This document shows positions 22,615 through 36,442 of a stretch of DNA of 64,000 nucleotides, one piece after another. Position 1 is the first letter of the stretch; each line of letters starts with the position of its first letter. Both the position numbers and the translations under genes were made by a program. Under the pieces are notes generated by a model. That model worked only from the letters and a program-made list of their open reading frames with translations, was not told the DNA's origin and searched no databases. The stretch is from positions 11,201,001-11,265,000 of the forward strand of contig JAUIMM010000534.1 of the NCBI GenBank assembly GCA_031769625.1. The letters run 5' to 3'. This stretch comes from Taudactylus pleione (taxonomy: Eukaryota > Chordata > Amphibia > Anura > Myobatrachidae).

Positions 22615-25600
22615 TCTAAACGACCCCCAGAGTGTACGTATATTTAGCACAGTGGGCCTAATCTGTATAGTGGCCAAACATAACAGGGATATATTGCATA
22701 CTGATCAAGTTACATTAGGCTGAATATTTATCAATCCTGAAAGTCGACTGTATAATGGGCATAATGGGTCCTCCACTGTATCTTCATCATTGCCAATTAT
22801 ATTCTATACTGGGAACAGAGACTATTGGGGAGATTCAATTAGCAGCACGTTTTCATCAGAATATTGCACGCTGATGTAATGCTGGTTATCCTGCAGGAAA
22901 TCCTCGCTCGGCTTTGCTCACACCTATAGAGGTGCAGAAATAACTAGCCTTGGCCTAGCTATTAATGTCATTTCAATATATAAACATCCTAAGAGTATTT
23001 TCATTTTAATTGTGATTTTTATATTAATTCAATCCCTTGCTTGTTTTCTACCCAAGTAGCAGTCTTGAAAAATAAAAATTGGACAGAAGCAGCAGGTTAA
23101 TGAAATGAGAAAGAGCTGCTAGGAACTGATTGATTCAATGAGTGGATGCAGTAAAAGAGAACTTTGGCGAATAAGGAGATGGCAAAGGGACAGATGTGTA
23201 ATAAATGGAAGGTGTATCATGGGAAGCAGAGGTGATGGAGAATATAAACATATCACACATTAGTAGAGATTATTTTGTGCACTTCTCCTTTAAGGAATGT
23301 AGAACACGAGTGAGGTCATGCTGTGATGTCTTAATGGTAGCTCTTTGTTGTTGCTACCACTCTTAGCTGCCCAGGACACTGACATAGCATTATCATTGCT
23401 GTCATTAACATACTCCAAATACATCTCTTGCACCCAGCCCACTGAGGGAAAGATATCCTCTTGCGGTAAGTATCTCATCAAAGATAAGGGCGTTTCACTT
23501 GGATGTGCCTGCAGACTTGGAGCTTGACTACCCTAAAATATGACCTTGAGCTTGTTTATTTCTATAATTGGAGGTTCTAGCAGCACAGCACAGCACATCT
23601 ATCGAAATGTAGTAGCCATTCGGGTAAACTCGGTGCTTCTCAAAAGGGGATGACCGTCCTCTTCAGAAAATTGCGCAGCTTTGGGAGCAATGTAAATTGG
23701 GTAATCTCAGGAGATGTGGACTGGAGCTACATTAATGACGTCAACCAATGTTATTTATTAATGTGGTGAAATGTATACTGCATTTTAGTGTCAAATGTTC
23801 ATATTTTAAATAAGTTTGGAAATATAACTCTGCATAGCCTCCTAGTGCCCAGAGGGACGGGCAGTCCTTCAAGCCATGGGTCCCCAGAGGTTTCCTCCAC
23901 AGGGGGTTTTTCCTCTCCTGAGTGCTTGAAGGATGATTCTTTGTGAGTCATGAGGCTTCCACCATCTTGGTCTTCTTATAGGACAGGCTTGTAAGAGCCT
24001 CCGGCTAATCTTGGGCACTAATTTATTTTACAATGCAGAGTAAAAATAAAGTGTTGTTTTCCTTGTGCTAAAAATTCATAATAAATATATTTTAAAATTG
24101 ATTTTGCTTGATGTGGTCTTTGTTGTTTTCATAATGGAGGTTCTTAGAAGGTTAAGAGGCAGTGAGGTCTAGCAAAGTAAATCAGGTGATAAACTCTTCT
24201 TACAGTAAATACTGTATATCTGCTACTATAGAATCAGGAATATGGTCTTTCTCCGTACTTGTTGTTACCCACTTGTCTAGTTTACAACAATGGTAAAATG
24301 AGTTATATGGAAAATCTTAAGAGGATCCAGTGACATTTTGTAATTTCTTTACAAAGAAACAAAATCTGACCAAAACGAAGAAGAAACTAAAATAAAAACA
24401 AAAATGTTATGTTCATTTCATGACACTCACAAAACACTAAAGGCCTTGTATTCTGAATGACATAAAATATTTCTATGAAGCTCATATGGATTACTGGCAC
24501 CTGAGAAGCGATATGATAACTTTGGGCTGTGGTAAGGGTCCCAATGACAAAAACTTTGTTTGCACACAATCCGGGTCAAGATTTTACAGGGATTCCTACC
24601 GTGTATTTCTTTTCTCATATAAATATTAAGTAATGAATATATCCAAATAATCTTAATACAGAACATGGGGCAATTTACATGTTGGTACTATTAAGACTGC
24701 TTATCAAATTCATCATTTACTACATTTCCAATCTTCTGCTTTCTTTCACCCAAAATCTGTTTCACGCCTCCCAGAACTATCCTGTAAATAGAATTGAGAT
24801 TTGATAATCTTCGCACTACATAATAGTTTAAGGTTATGACCTAATGGCAATGTGCAGGATATGGCGGTGGTACATGATGTCATTGGGGAATTGGTCAAGT
24901 CCAGAAAGGACACAAGAAATGAAAGAGATCAGGTGAAATTGAAATAATATAAAATGTTTTCTAACATGTATACTCTTCTGTGCTGGAGAAAATGAAGCAA
25001 ACGACATATGGAAGGTTACAGTCCCTTTAAATAGCAACTATTTAGGATGGTTTTCAAGGCATTTCTTAAAGAGGTTGGATACCCTGTCCAACTGCATTAT
25101 GTAATGCAATCATCCTGCAGACTTGGAAGCAGCGGGGTGCACCTGCAGAACAGGTAGCCATTATGAATGGATTAAAAATGACATATTTGGCTCACATTCA
25201 CTTCCGAGATGCCTAATTGAGTCTGCCAAGTCCCAGGCAATTGCTCAATGTTATGATCCTGTGCTGTTGACATGATAAGAAGAATACCCAAAGCAAGGGG
25301 TCCTCCTGTCACCTAATCCAAGCTTATTCTGTAGGGGGGATATGTGCCTTTTCCGTAGGAAAAAAAAACAGCCAGAGGCATCACTAGGATTCTTTGGAGC
25401 TCAGAACAAGTTGAAGAACGATGTGCCCCGCACCCCCACAGAGACATAGAGAGAGACATATCTGCGCGCCACTGGCGCGCATCAAAAAAATGGGCGTGGA
25501 CACATACCAAAGGGCTGTGGCCACTAAAAATGGGGCGTGCCAACATGGCACACCACCCATTTCTTGTCACTCTGGGAACATTACTTTCCATTCCATATAC

Positions 25601-26097
25601 ACCTTACCTATACGGTGGTTTCTCACAATGTGGAACCTCTGAAGAAATATATCCTCCATGGGAAGACGGCGTCTTCGGTCGGCATTCATTATTCATGTAG
25701 GTCACATCGTCCAGAAGATGCCTGTTTGTGTGGGAATATTAACAAGGTCATTGTATTACAACAGCGGTTCAACCAGACTCGTTCCCCCTGTCTACCTTCC
25801 TGCCCCCTGCATCTCTTAGCCACACCATCTCCCCCTGCATCATCTCTCAGCACACCATAACCTCCCCAGACACACACACACTGACACAGACCCACACTGA
25901 CAAAAGCCTACACAGACACACACACCTTTTCCACACAAATGCAGCCAGCCAAATAAATAAAACGGCTCGCGCATGCAGGCGCTTTTAGCACTACAAGTGC
26001 CTGCATACCCATGGCTGAAAAATCATGTTGCAGCTTGAAGAAATCATCCAGGACCAGCTGGGACCTGAAGTGCCAAAGAAAAAAAACACATATAAAC

Positions 26098-26588
26098 TAG
26101 ATATGTGTGCCGGACCATTTCTTTTGGATTTGACTCAGATTCGTCGTCCGGCCTTCGATTTGGATTTGGCAAAGCGCCATGACTGGGTTTGGCTTTGGAT
26201 TTAGATTTGGATTTTGTTACAAAAATTGACAAAAAAGCTAAAATCACATAATTTGGGCTTTTTTTTGTTCCTAGAGTATTATTTACCCCAATAACATTCA
26301 TTTCCAGTCATTTACAGTCAATTTAGACCACCTCACAGCTCACAATATTATTTTCACCATTATTGGCCAATGGCTGCAGTGAGCTGGCGGGTTACTAAGC
26401 GACAGACTGGTGGCACAGACACCGCAGTTTAAAGCACATCTATGAAGCATTGCCACTCACTACTGAATCACAGTACTTGTGTGTTATGCACACATAGAGG
26501 GCTAAGGCCCAAGGAGTCATGGTGCATGTATACACAGAGGGCTAAGGCCCAAGGAGTTATGGTGCTTGTATACACAGTGGGGTACAGC
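26098..26588 (+). mobile_element. hAT-related relic in U5
   Basis: Same structure. It has the AATGGCTGCAG and GCTGGCGGG variants shared with U7. Confidence 0.8.
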
Positions 26589-26678
26589 ACAAAAAAAGGG
26601 TTGTTTTTTTTAAATTTTTTTACTTTTAACCTTCTTCAACGTCTTTTTTAAATTTTAAACTTTTTTTTTGCACACAAA

Positions 26679-27190
26679 GCCACTTGCGAGTCTGGACACA
26701 GCCCCTTTAATCAGCAAAGTATTGCGCAGCATACATCAGCGAGCAGCGTGCACCCTATATACAGTCACTTTACCAGCACAGCCACTTGTGAGTCTCTGGA
26801 CACAGCACTTAATCAGCAGAGTATAGCGCAGCATACATCAGCGTACAGTGTGCCCCCTTACTCAGTCACTTTGCCAGCACAGCCACCTGTGAGTCTCTGG
26901 ACACAGTACTTAATCAGCAGAGTATAACGCAGCATACATCAGCGTACAGTGTGCCCCCTTACACAGTCACTTTGCCAGCACAGCCACCTGTGAGTCTCTG
27001 GACACAGCACTTAATCAGCAGAGTATAGCGCAGCATACATCAGCGTACAGTGTGCCCCCTTACACAGTCACTTTGCCAGCACAGCCACCTGTGAGTCTCT
27101 GGACACTGCACTTAATCAGCAGAGTATAGCGCAGCATATATCAGCGTGCAGTGTGCCCCCTCACACAATCACTTTGCCAGCACAGCCAAC
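26679..27190 (+). repeat. 101-bp minisatellite, U5, 5 monomers
   Basis: 506-bp span, five monomers. Confidence 0.92.
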
Positions 27191-30100
27191 TCTAAACGAC
27201 CCCCAGAGTGTACGTATATTTAGCACAGTGGGCCTAATCTGTATAGTGGCCAAACATAACAGGGATATATTGCATACTGATCAAGTTACATTAGGCTGAA
27301 TATTTATCAATCCTGAAAGTCGACTGTATAATGGGCATAATGGGTCCTCCACTGTATCTTCATCATTGCCAATTATATTCTATACTGGGAACAGAGACTA
27401 TTGGGGAGATTCAATTAGCAGCACGTTTCCATCAGAATATTGCACGCTGATGTAATGCTGGTTATCCTGCAGGAAATCCTCGCTCGGCTTTGCTCACACC
27501 TATAGAGGTGCAGAAATAACTAGCCTTGGCCTAGCTATTAATGTCATTTCAATATATAAACAACCTAAGAGTATTTTCATTTTAATTGTGTTTTTTATAT
27601 TAATTCAATCCCTTGCTTGTTTTCTACCCAAGTAGCAGTCTTGAAAAATAAAAATTGGACAGAAGCAGCAGGTTAATGAAATGAGAAAGAGCTGCTAGGA
27701 ACTGATTGATTCAATGAGTGGATGCAGTAAAAGAGAACTTTGGCGTATAAGGAGATGGCAAAGGGACAGATGTGTAATAAATGGCAAGTGTATCATGGGA
27801 AGCAGAGGTGATGGAGAATATAAACATATCACACATTAGTAGAGATTATTTTGTGCACTTCTCCTTTAAGGAATGTAGAACACGAGTGAGGTCATGCTGT
27901 GATGTCATAATGGTAGCTCTTTGCTGTTGCTACCACTCTTAGCTGCCCAGGACACTGACATAGCATTATCATTGCTGTCATTAACATACTCCAAATACAT
28001 CTCTTGCACCCAGCCCACTGAGGGAAAGATATCCTCTTGCGGTAAGTATCTCATCAAAGATAAGGGCGTTTCACTTGGATGTGCCTGCAGACTTGGAGCT
28101 TGACTACCCTAAAATATGACCTTGAGCTTGTTTATTTCTATAATTGGAGGTTCTAGCAGCACAGCACAGCACATCTATCGAAATGTAGTAGCCATTTGGG
28201 TAAACTCGGTGCTTCTCAGAAGGGGATGACCGTCCTCTTCAGAAAATTGCACAGCTTTGGGAGGAATGTAAATTGGGTAATCTCAGGAGATGTGGACTGG
28301 AGCTACATTAATGACGTCAGCCAATGTTATTTATTAATGTGGTGAAATGTATACTGCATTTTAGTGTCAAATGTTCATATTTTAAATAAGTTTGGAAATA
28401 TAACTCTGCATAGCCTCCTAGTGCCCAGAGGGATGGGCAGTCCTTCAAGCCATGGGTCCCCAGAGGTTTCCTCCACAGGGGTTTTTTCCTCTCCTGAGTG
28501 CTTGAAGGATGATTCTTTGTGAGTCATGAGGCTTCCACCATCTTGGTCTTCTTATAGGACAGGCTTGTAAGAGCCTCCGGCTAATCTTGGGCACTAATTT
28601 ATTTTACAATGCAGAGTAAAAATAAAGTGTTGTTTTCCTTGTGCTAAAAATTCATAATAAATATATTTTAAAATTGATTTTGCTTGATGTGGTCTTTGTT
28701 TTTTTCATAATGGAGGTTCTTAGAAGGTTAAGAGGCTGTGAGGTCTAGCAAAGTAAATCAGGTGATAAACTCTTCTTACAGTAAATACTGTATATCTGCT
28801 ACTATAGAATCAGGAATATGGTCTTTCTCCGTACTTGTTGTTACCCACTTGTCTAGTTTACAACAATGGTAAAATTAGTTATATGGAAAATATTAAGAGG
28901 ATCCAGTGACATTTTGCAATTTCTTTACAAAGAAACAAAATCTGACCAAAACGAAGAAGAAACTAAAATAAAAACAAAAATGTTATGTTCATTTCATGAC
29001 ACTTACAAAACACTAAAGGCCTTGTATTCTGAATGACATAAAATATTTATTTGAAGCTCATATGGATTACTGGCACCTGAGAAGCGATATGATAACTTTG
29101 GGCTGTGGTAAGGGTCCCAATGACAAAAACTTTGTTTGCACACAATCCGGGTCAAGATTTTACAGGGATTCCTACCGTGTATTTCTTTTCTCATATAAAT
29201 ATTAAGTAATGAATATATCCAAATAATCTTAATACAGAACATGGGGCAATTTATATGTTGGTACTATTAAGACTGCTTATCAAATTCATCATTTACTACA
29301 TTTCCAATCTTCTGCTTTCTTTCACCCAAAATCTGTTTCACGCCTCCCAGAACTATCCTGTAAATAGAATTGAGATTTGATAATCTTCGCACTACATAAT
29401 AGTTTAAGGTTATTATGACCTAATGGCGATGTGCAGGATATGGCGGTGGTACATGATGTCATTGGGGAATTGGTCAAGTCCAGAAAGGACACAAGAAATG
29501 AAAGAGATCAGGTGAAATTGAAATAATATAAAATGTTTTCTAACATGTATACTCTTCTGTGCTGGAGAAAATGAAGCAAACGACATATGGAAGGTTACAT
29601 CCCTTTAAATAGCAACTATTTAGGATGGTTTTCAAGGCATTTCTTAAAGAGGTTGGATACCCTGTCCAACTGCATTATGTAATGCAATCATCCTGCAGAC
29701 TTGGAAGCAGCGGGGTGCACCTGCAGAACAGGTAGCCATTATGAATGGATTAAAAATGACATATTTGGCTCACATTCACTTCCGAGATGCCTAATTGAGT
29801 CTGCCAAGTCCCAGGCAATTGCTCAATGTTATGATCCTGTGCTGTTGACATGATAAGAAGAATACCCAAAGCAAGGGGTCCTCCTGTCAACTAGTCCAAG
29901 CCTATTCTGCAGGGGGGATATGTGCCTTTTCCGTAGGAAAAAAAAACAGCCAGAGGCATCACTAGGATTCTTTGGAGCTCAGAACAAGTTGAAGAACGAT
30001 GTGCCCCGCACCCCCACAGAGACATAGAGAGAGATATATCTGCGCGCCACTGGCGCGCAGTAAAAAAATGGGCGTGGTCACATACCGAAGGGCCGTGGCC

Positions 30101-30675
30101 ACTAAAAATGGGGCGTGCCAACATGGCACACCACCCATTTCTTGTCACTCTGGGAACATTACTTTCCATTCCATATACACCTTACCTATACGGTGGTTTC
30201 TCACAATGTGGAACCTCTGAAGAAATATATCCTCCATGGGAAGACGGCGTCTTCGGTCGGCATTCATTATTCATGTAGGTCACATCGTCCAGAAGATGCC
30301 TGTTTGTGTGGGAATATTAACAAGGTCATCGTATTACAACATCGGTTCAACCAGACTCGTTCCCCCTGTCTACCTTCCTGCCCCCTGCATCTCTTAGCCA
30401 CACCATCTCCCCCTGCATCATCTCTCAGCACACCATAACCTCCCCAGACACACACACACTGACACAGACCCACACTGACAAAAGCCTACACAGACACACA
30501 CACCTTTTCCACACAAATGCAGCCAGCCAAATAAATAAAACGGCTCGCGCATGCAGGCGCTTTTAGCACTACAAGTGCCTGCATACCCATGGCTGAAAAA
30601 TCATGTTGCAGCTTGTATAAATCATCCAGGACCAGCTGGGACCTGAAGTGCCAAAGAAAAAAAACACATATAAAC

Positions 30676-31168
30676 TAGATATGTGTGCCGCACCATTTCT
30701 TTTGGATTTGACTCAGATTCGTCGTCCGGCCTTCGATTTGGATTTGGCAAAGCGCCATGACTGGGTTTGGCTTTGGATTTAGATTTGGATTTTGTTACAA
30801 AAATTGACAAAAAAGCTAAAATCACATAATTTGGGCTTTTGTTTTGTTCCTAGAGTATTATTTACCCCAATAACATTAATTTCCAGTCATTTACAGTCAA
30901 TTTAGACCACCTCACAGCTCACAATATTATTTTCACCATTATTGGCCAAAGGCTGCAGTGAGCTGGCTGGTTACTAAGCGACAGACTGGCGGCACAGACA
31001 CCGCAGTTTAAAGCACATCTATGAAGCATTGCCACTCACTACTGAATCACAGTACTTGTGTGTTATGCACACATGTAGGGCTAAGGCCCAAGGAGTCATG
31101 GTGCATGTATTCACAGTGGGCTAAGGCCCAAGGAGTCATGGTGCTTGTATACACTGTGGGGTACAGCA
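30676..31168 (+). mobile_element. hAT-related relic in U6
   Basis: Same structure, with U3-type 40-bp monomers. Confidence 0.8.
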
Positions 31169-31255
31169 CAAAAAAAGGGTTTTTTTTTTTCTCTCTTTTA
31201 ACTTTTAACCTTCTTCAAAGTCTTTTAAATTTTAAACTTTTTTTTTGCACACAAA

Positions 31256-31868
31256 GACACTTGCGAGTCTGGACACAGCCCGTTTAATCAGCAAAGTATT
31301 GCGCAGCATACATCAGCGAGCAGCGTGCACCCTATATACAGTCACTTTACCAGCACAGCTACTTGTGAGTCTCTAGACACAGCACTTAATCAGCAGAGTA
31401 CAGCGCAGCATACATCAGCGTACAGTGTGCCCCCTTACACAGTCACTTTGCCAGCACAGCCACCTGTGAGTCTCTGGACACAGCACTTAATCAGCAGAGT
31501 ATAACGCAGCATACATCAGCGTACAGTGTGCCCCCTTACACAGTCACTTTGCCAGCACAGCCACCTGTGAGTCTCTGGACACAGCACTTAATCAGCAGAG
31601 TATAGCGCAGCATACATCAGCGTACAGTGTGCCCCCTTACACAGTCACTTTGCCAGCACAGCCACCTGTGAGTCTCTGGACACAGCACTTAATCAGCAGA
31701 GTATAGCGCAGCATACATCAGCGTACAGTGTGCCCCCTTACACAGTCACTTTGCCAGCATAGCCACCTGTGAGTCTCTGGACACAGCACTTAATCAGCAG
31801 AGTATAGCGCAGCATATATCAGCGTGTAGTGTTCCCCCTCACACAATCACTGTGCCAGCACAGCCAAC
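31256..31868 (+). repeat. 101-bp minisatellite, U6, 6 monomers
   Basis: 607-bp span, the longest array in the window. It accounts for the greater length of U6. Confidence 0.92.
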
Positions 31869-34800
31869 TCTAAACGACCCCCAGAGTGTACGTATATTTA
31901 GCACAGTGGGCCTAATCTGTATAGTGGCCAAACATAACAGGGATATATTGCATAGTGATCAAGTTACATTAGGCTGAATATTTATCAATCCTGAAAGTCG
32001 ACTGTATAATGGGCATAATGGGTCCTCCACTGTATCTTCATCATTGCCAATTATATTCTATACTGGGAACAGAGACTATTGGGGAGATTCAATTAGCAGC
32101 ACGTTTCCATCAGAATATTGCACGCTGATGTAATGCTGGTTATCCTGCAGGAAATCCTCGCTCGGCTTTGCTCACACCTATAGAGGTGCAGAAATAACTA
32201 GCCTTGGCCTAGCTATTAATGTCATTTCAATATATAAACATCCTAAGAGTATTTTCATTTTAATTGTGTTTTTTATATTAATTCAATCCCTTGCTTGTTT
32301 TCTACCCAAGTAGCAGTCTTGAAAAATAAAAATTGGACAGAAGCAGCAGGTTAATGAAATGAGAAAGAGCTGCTAGGAACTGATTGATTCAATGAGTGGA
32401 TGCAGTAAAAGAGAACTTTGGCGAATAAGGAGATGGCGAAGGGACAGATGTGTAATAAATGGCAGGTGTATCATGGGAAGCCGAGGTGATGGAGAATATA
32501 AACATATCACACATTAGTAGAGATTATTTTGTGCACTTCTCCTTTAAGGAATGTAGAACACGAGTGAGGTCATGCTGTGATGTCATAATGGTAGCTCTTT
32601 GCTGTTGCTACCACTCTTAGCTGCCCAGGACACTGACATAGCATTATCATTGCTGTCATTAACATACTCCAAATACATCTCTTGCACCCAGCCCACTGAG
32701 GGAAAGATATCCTCTTGCGGTAAGTATCTCATCAAAGATAAGGGCGTTTCACTTGGATGTGCCTGCAGACTTGGAGCTTGACTACCATAAAATATGACCT
32801 TGAGCTTGTTTATTTCTATAATTGGAGGTTCTAGCAGCACAGCACATCTATCAAAATGTAGTAGCCATTCGGGTAAACTCGGTGCTTCTCAAAAGGGGAT
32901 GACCGTCCTCTTCAGAAAATTGCGCAGCTTTGGGAGGAATGTAAATTGGGTAATCTCAGGAGATGTGGACTGGAGCTACATTAATGACGTCAGCCAATGT
33001 TATTTATTAATGTGGTGAAATGTATACTGCATTTTAGTGTCAAATGTTCATATTTTAAATAAGTTTGGAAATATAACTCTGCATAGCCTCCTAGTGCCCA
33101 GAGGGACGGGCAGTCCTTCAAGCCATGGGTCCCCAGAGGTTTCCTCCACAGGGGGTTTTTCCTCTCCTGAGTGCTTGAAGGATGATTCTTTGTGAGTCAT
33201 GAGGCTTCCACCATCTTGGTCTTCTTATAGGACAGGCTTGTAAGAGCCTCCGGCTAATCTTGGGCACTAATTTATTTTACAATGCAGAGTAAAAATAAAG
33301 TGTTGTTTTCCTTGTGCTAAAAATTCATAATAAATATATTTTAAAATTGATTTTGCTTGATGTGGTCTTTGTTGTTTTCATAATGGAGGTTCTTAGAAGG
33401 TTAAGAGGCTGTGAGGTCTAGCAAAGTAAATCAGGTGATAAACTCTTCTTACAGTAAATACTGTATATCTGCTACTATAGAATCAGGAATATGGTCTTTC
33501 TCCGTACTTGTTGTTACCCACTTGTCTAGTTTACAACAATGGTAAAATGAGTTATATGGAAAATATTAAGAGGATCCAGTGACATTTTGCAATTTCTTTA
33601 CAAAGAAACAAAATCTGACCAAAACGAAGAAGAAACTAAAATAAAAACAAAAATGTTATGTTCATTTCATGACACTCACAAAACACTAAAGGCCTTGTAT
33701 TCTGAATGACATAAAATATTTCTATGAAGCTCATATGGATTACTGGCACCTGAGAAGCGATATGATAACTTTGGGCTGTGGTAAGGGTCCCAATGACAAA
33801 AACTTTGTTTGCACACAATCCGGGTCAAGATTTTACAGGGATTCCTACCGTGTATTTCTTTTCTCATATAAATATTAAGTAATGAATATATCCAAATAAT
33901 CTTAATACAGAACATGGGGCAATTTACATGTTGGTACTATTAAGACTGCTTATCAAATTCATCATTTACTACATTTCCAATCTTCTGCTTTCTTTCACCC
34001 AAAATCTGTTTCACGCCTCCCAGAACTATCCTGTAAATAGAATTGAGATTTGATAATCTTCGCACTACATAATAGTTTAAGGTTATTATGACCTAATGGC
34101 GATGTGCAGGATATGGCGGTGGTACATGATGTCATTGGGGAATTGGTCAAGTCCAGAAAGGACACAAGAAATGAAAGAGATCAGGTGAAATTGAAATAAT
34201 ATAAAATGTTTTCTAACATGTATACTCTTCTGTGCTGGAGAAAATGAAGCAAACGACATATGGAAGGTTACAGTCCCTTTAAATAGCAACTATTTAGGAT
34301 GGTTTTCAAGGCATTTCTTAAAGAGGTTGGATACCCTGTCCAACTGCATTATGTAATGCAATCATCCTGCAGACTTGGAAGCAGCGGGGTGCACCTGCAG
34401 AACAGGTAGCCATTATGAATGGATTAAAAATGACATATTTGGCTCACATTCACTTCCGAGATGCCTAATTGAGTCTGCCAAGTCCTAGGCAATTGCTCAA
34501 TGTTATGATCCTGTGATGTTGACATTATAAGAAGAATACCCAAAGCAAGGGGTCCTCCTGTCACCTAATCCAAGCCTATTCTGCAGGGGGGATATGTGCC
34601 TTTTCCGTAGGAAAAAAAAACAGCCAGAGGCATCACTAGGATTCTTTGGAGCTCAGAACAAGTTGAAGAACGATGTGTCCCGCACCCCCACAGAGACATA
34701 GAGAGAGACATATCTGCGCGCCACTGGCGCGCAGCAAAAAAATGGGCGTGGACACATACCGAAGGGCTGTGGCCACTAAAAATGGGGCGTGCCAACATGG

Positions 34801-35349
34801 CACACCACCCATTTCTTGTCACTCTGGGAACATTACTTTCCATTCCATATACACCTTACCTATACGGTGGTTTCTCACAATGTGGAACCTCTGAAGAAAT
34901 ATATCCTCCATGGGAAGACGGCGTCTTCGGTCGGCAATCATTATTCATGTAGGTCACATCGTCCAGAAGATGTCTGTTTGTGTGGGAATATTGACAAGGT
35001 CATCGTATTACAACAGCGGTTCAACCAGACTCGTTCCCCCTGTCTACCTTCCTGCCCACTGCATCTCTTAGCCACACCATCTCCCCCTGCATCATCTCTC
35101 AGCACACCATAACCTCCCCAGACACACACACACTGACACAGACCCACACTGACAAAAGCCTACACAGACACACACACCTTTTCCACACAAATGCAGCCAG
35201 CCAAATAAATAAAACGGCTCGCGCATGCAGGCGCTTTTAGCACTACAAGTGCCTGCATACCCATGGCTGAAAAATCATGTTGCAGCTTGAAGAAATCATC
35301 CAGGACCAGCTGGGACCTGAAGTGCCAAAGAAAAAAAACACATATAAAC

Positions 35350-35840
35350 TAGATATGTGTGCCGGACCATTTCTTTTGGATTTGACTCAGATTCGTCGTC
35401 CGGCCTTCGATTTGGATTTGGCAAAGCGCCATGACTGGGTTTGGCTTTGGATTTAGATTTGGATTTTGTTATAAAAATTGACAAAAAAGCTAAAATCACA
35501 TAATTTGGGCTTTTTTTTGTTCCTAGAGTATTATTTACCCCAATAACATTCATTTCCAGTCATTTACAGTCAATTTAGACCACCTCACAGCTCACAATAT
35601 TATTTTCACCATTATTGGCCAATGGCTGCAGTGAGCTGGCGGGTTACTAAGCGACAGACTGGTGGCACAGACACCGCAGTTTAAAGCACATCTATGAAGC
35701 ATTGCCACTCACTACTGAATCACAGTACTTGTGTGTTATGCACACATAGAGGGCTAAGGCCCAAGGAGTCATGGTGCATGTATACACAGAGGGCTAAGGC
35801 CCAAGGAGTCATGGTGTTTGTATACACAGTGGGGTACAGC
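35350..35840 (+). mobile_element. hAT-related relic in U7
   Basis: Same structure, with U5-type variants. Confidence 0.8.
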
Positions 35841-35930
35841 ACAAAAAAAGTGTTGTTTTTTTTCAATTTTTTAACTTTTAACCTTCTTCAACGTCTTTTT
35901 TAAATTTTAAACTTTTTTTTTGCACACAAA

Positions 35931-36442
35931 GCCACTTGCGAGTCTGGACACAGCCCCTTTAATCAGCAAAGTATTGCGCAGCATACATCAGCGAGCAGCG
36001 TGCACCCTATATACAGTCACTTTACCAGCACAGCCACTTGTGAGTCTCTGGACACAGCACTTAATCAGCAGAGTATAGCGCAGCATACATCAGCGTACAG
36101 TGTGCCCCCTTACACAGTCACTTTGCCAGCACAGCCACCTGTGAGTCTCTGGACACAGTACTTAATCAGCAGAGTATAACGCAGCATACATCAGCGTACA
36201 GTGTGCCCCCTTACACAGTCACTTTGCCAGCACAGCCACCTGTGAGTCTCTGGACACAGCACTTAATCAGCAGAGTATAGCGCAGCATACATCAGCGTAC
36301 AGTGTGCCCCCTTACACAGTCACTTTGCCAGCACAGCCACCTGTGAGTCTCTGGACACTGCACTTAATCAGCAGAGTATAGCGCAGCATATATCAGCGTG
36401 CAGTGTGCCCCCTCACGCAATCACTTTGCCAGCACAGCCAAC
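35931..36442 (+). repeat. 101-bp minisatellite, U7, 5 monomers
   Basis: 506-bp span, five monomers. Confidence 0.92.

Larger units (their letters stand above)
19761..24335 (+). repeat. Array unit U4 (4575 bp)
   Basis: Type-B unit with five 101-bp monomers, one of them 100 bp (GCATTAATC near 22332). Private variants include ATGTCTGTTTG and ATATTGACAAGG near 21143-21170, which recur only in U7. The hAT relic terminus reads TTG rather than TAG. Confidence 0.95.
24336..28911 (+). repeat. Array unit U5 (4576 bp)
   Basis: Type-B unit with five 101-bp monomers. It shares AATGGCTGCAG and GCTGGCGGG (around 26370-26390) and AAACAACCTAAG (near 27559) with U7 but not with U4. The landmark at its start has a C-to-T change. 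Confidence 0.95.
28912..33585 (+). repeat. Array unit U6 (4674 bp, longest unit)
   Basis: The extra 100 bp relative to its neighbours is one additional 101-bp monomer, making six. It shares a TTATTATGACC insertion (near 29411) with U7 and U9-U10 region copies, and relic and minisatellite variants with U3. Confidence 0.95.
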